Source: Bacillus sp. AFS015802 (GTDB lineage: Bacteria; Bacillota; Bacilli; Bacillales; Bacillaceae_B). From it: a DNA stretch of 64,000 bases. Both the position numbers and the translations under genes were made by a program. How positions within the stretch are numbered: the stretch's first letter is position 1; the number at the start of each line of letters is the position of its first letter. A model generated the notes under the pieces. That model was not told the origin of the DNA, ran no database searches, and saw only the letters and a list, made by a program, of their open reading frames with translations. The stretch is from positions 91,333-155,332 of the forward strand of contig NZ_NTUP01000008.1 in the NCBI RefSeq assembly GCF_002561455.1, read 5' to 3'. This document shows positions 63,369 to 64,000 of this stretch, piece by piece.

Positions 63369-63449
63369 ATGCGCTTTTATACAATTAAATTACCAAAATT
63401 CTTGGGTGGACTTGTGAGGGCGATGTTGGGAACGTTTAAGAAAGAATAA
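63369..63449 (+). CDS. spoVM: Stage V sporulation protein M (26-residue amphipathic peptide)
   Basis: The frame encodes MRFYTIKLPKFLGGLVRAML followed by GTFKKE, nearly identical to B. subtilis SpoVM. The helix lies flat on the forespore outer membrane, recognises its positive curvature and anchors the SpoIVA coat base. The proline in KLPKF, important for localisation, is kept. The ribosome site GGGGAGGG is strong. It sits between thiN and a terminator as in B. subtilis. At 26 codons it is easily overlooked. Confidence 0.95.
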   Translation: MRFYTIKLPKFLGGLVRAMLGTFKKE

Positions 63450-63462
63450 ATGGTTTGTAGGG

Positions 63463-63489
63463 GATGGCATGGGTGCCATCTTCTTTTTT
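63463..63489 (+). terminator. Terminator after spoVM
   Basis: GATGGCA (63463-63469) pairs with TGCCATC (63474-63480) around TGGG, followed by TTCTTTTTT. Confidence 0.9.
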
Positions 63490-63596
63490 ATGGACAAAAA
63501 CGGGTGAACTTAAGAAGATATATACCTCGATACTGTTCATAATAATCTTCTCAATAAGATGTCCTGGCCTTTATAGAAGATCCAGCAGCAAGAAAG

Positions 63597-63784
63597 ATAA
63601 GCGGAATTTTTCCGGTTATATACAGAGTAAACCTTGTATTTGAGATTGTAAGCGGAGTTTTTCCGCTTATACAAGAAAAATCATCCGTTTTTGTGACTTT
63701 TTTAAGTCAATAGCCGGAATTTTTCCTCCTATTCCACCCTTTTTATACAGTAATTTCTAAATAAACGGAATTTTTCCGGTTATT
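63597..63784. repeat. Array of four related 23-25-bp palindromes
   Basis: Each copy is built around CGGAATTTTTCCG flanked by ATAA/TTAT: 63597-63620, 63649-63671, 63709-63733 and 63760-63784. Core-to-core distances are 51, 62 and 51 bp. Copies 1, 2 and 4 are near-perfect inverted repeats; copy 3 has decayed on its right arm. The second copy has changed both sides (GCGGAG...CCGCTT). The spacers are unrelated and A/T rich. Confidence 0.8.
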
Positions 63785-63841
63785 TATCACCTCTGATGCT
63801 TAACCTGATCTCCAAAGAAGAAGTAGTGTCCTTCTTGAACA

Positions 63842-64000
63842 TGTCGGGCCTACCCCAAGCCGCCTCCGCTTTTCACCATGTCCAACTCCGGCGGCTAGGC
63901 CCTCGAGGTCATAAGTCATATCAACCAAAAAGGCAAAGGGCGCCTTTCCGGTTGATTCGCCTTATGCTTGTCGGGCCTACCCCAAGCCGCCTCCGCTTTT
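63842..64000 (-). repeat. Modular interspersed hairpin repeat, copy 2 (inverted, cut by window end)
   Basis: Read on the minus strand it has the same plan as the copy at 23 kb: a border unit beginning AAAAGCGGAGGCGGC, the stem CATAAGGCGAATCAACC / GGTTGATATGACTTATG (63950-63966 and 63910-63926), GACCTCGAGG, GGAGTTGGACA and a second border unit. The two 32-bp outer repeats (63842-63873 and 63969-64000) are identical to each other. Confidence 0.8.

Larger units (their letters stand above)
63490..64000. other. Gene-free repeat-rich region at the right end
   Basis: No plausible reading frame is present on either strand. The first half holds four related palindromes (63597-63784), the second half an inverted copy of the hairpin repeat (63842-64000), cut by the window edge. 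Confidence 0.75.

Noticed and set aside
63597..63784. CRISPR-like array of repeats with spacers
   Set aside because: Repeats are degenerate palindromes, only four copies are present, spacers are unequal and A/T rich, and no cas gene is in the window.

Overview
This is a stretch of chromosome from an endospore-forming member of the Bacillaceae. The sequence shows sporulation genes (spoVD, spoVE, spoIIGA, sigE, sigG, spoVM), a bacillithiol gene (bshC), a MurE ligase with the DNPR motif of meso-diaminopimelate-adding enzymes, and a gene order that closely follows the Bacillus subtilis panE-to-spoVM segment. The genus cannot be fixed from sequence reading alone. Nearly all genes are on the + strand; rqcH is the only clear minus-strand gene.

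Layout. 1-2300: end of panE, a DUF3397 membrane protein, bshC and a terminator. 2400-20200: the dcw cell-wall and division cluster (mraZ, rsmH, ftsL, pbpB, spoVD, murE, a murF-like fragment, mraY, murD, spoVE, divIB, two DUF881 genes, sbp, ftsA, ftsZ). 20400-23120: the spoIIGA-sigE-sigG sporulation sigma locus. 23120-23360: an interspersed hairpin repeat. 23460-27500: the ylmC-ylmD-ylmE-sepF-ylmG-ylmH-divIVA group. 27500-30700: a T-box leader and ileS. 30800-32570: a DksA-like gene, lspA and an RluD-type pseudouridine synthase. 32570-44470: the pyrimidine operon pyrR-P-B-C-AA-AB-K-D-F-E with three PyrR attenuators. 44510-49220: rqcH (minus strand) and a P-type calcium ATPase. 49330-63265: yicC-type nuclease, remA, gmk, rpoZ, coaBC, priA, def, fmt, rsmB, prpC, prkC, rsgA, rpe and thiN. 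63369-64000: the 26-codon spoVM, then a gene-free, repeat-rich tail.

How the genes work together. MurE, MraY and MurD make and load the peptidoglycan precursor. PBP2B, FtsL, DivIB, FtsA, FtsZ, SepF and DivIVA build the septum. SpoVD and SpoVE redirect the same chemistry to the spore cortex. SpoIIGA activates pro-sigma-E, and sigma-G follows in the forespore. The pyr operon is a complete UMP pathway controlled by UMP-bound PyrR. The gmk-to-thiN block carries translation, coenzyme A and primosome functions plus the PrpC/PrkC phosphatase-kinase pair that senses muropeptides.

Most notable points: (1) a stand-alone protein resembling only the N-terminal domain of MurF lies between murE and mraY, where full murF sits in many other bacteria; (2) murG and murB, normally between spoVE and divIB, are missing and replaced by 647 bp of non-coding DNA; (3) a modular hairpin repeat occurs at 23.1-23.3 kb and, inverted, at 63.8-64.0 kb, with paired base changes that keep its stem intact; (4) four similar palindromes form a small array just after spoVM. 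I found no CRISPR array, phage, insertion sequence or defence system.
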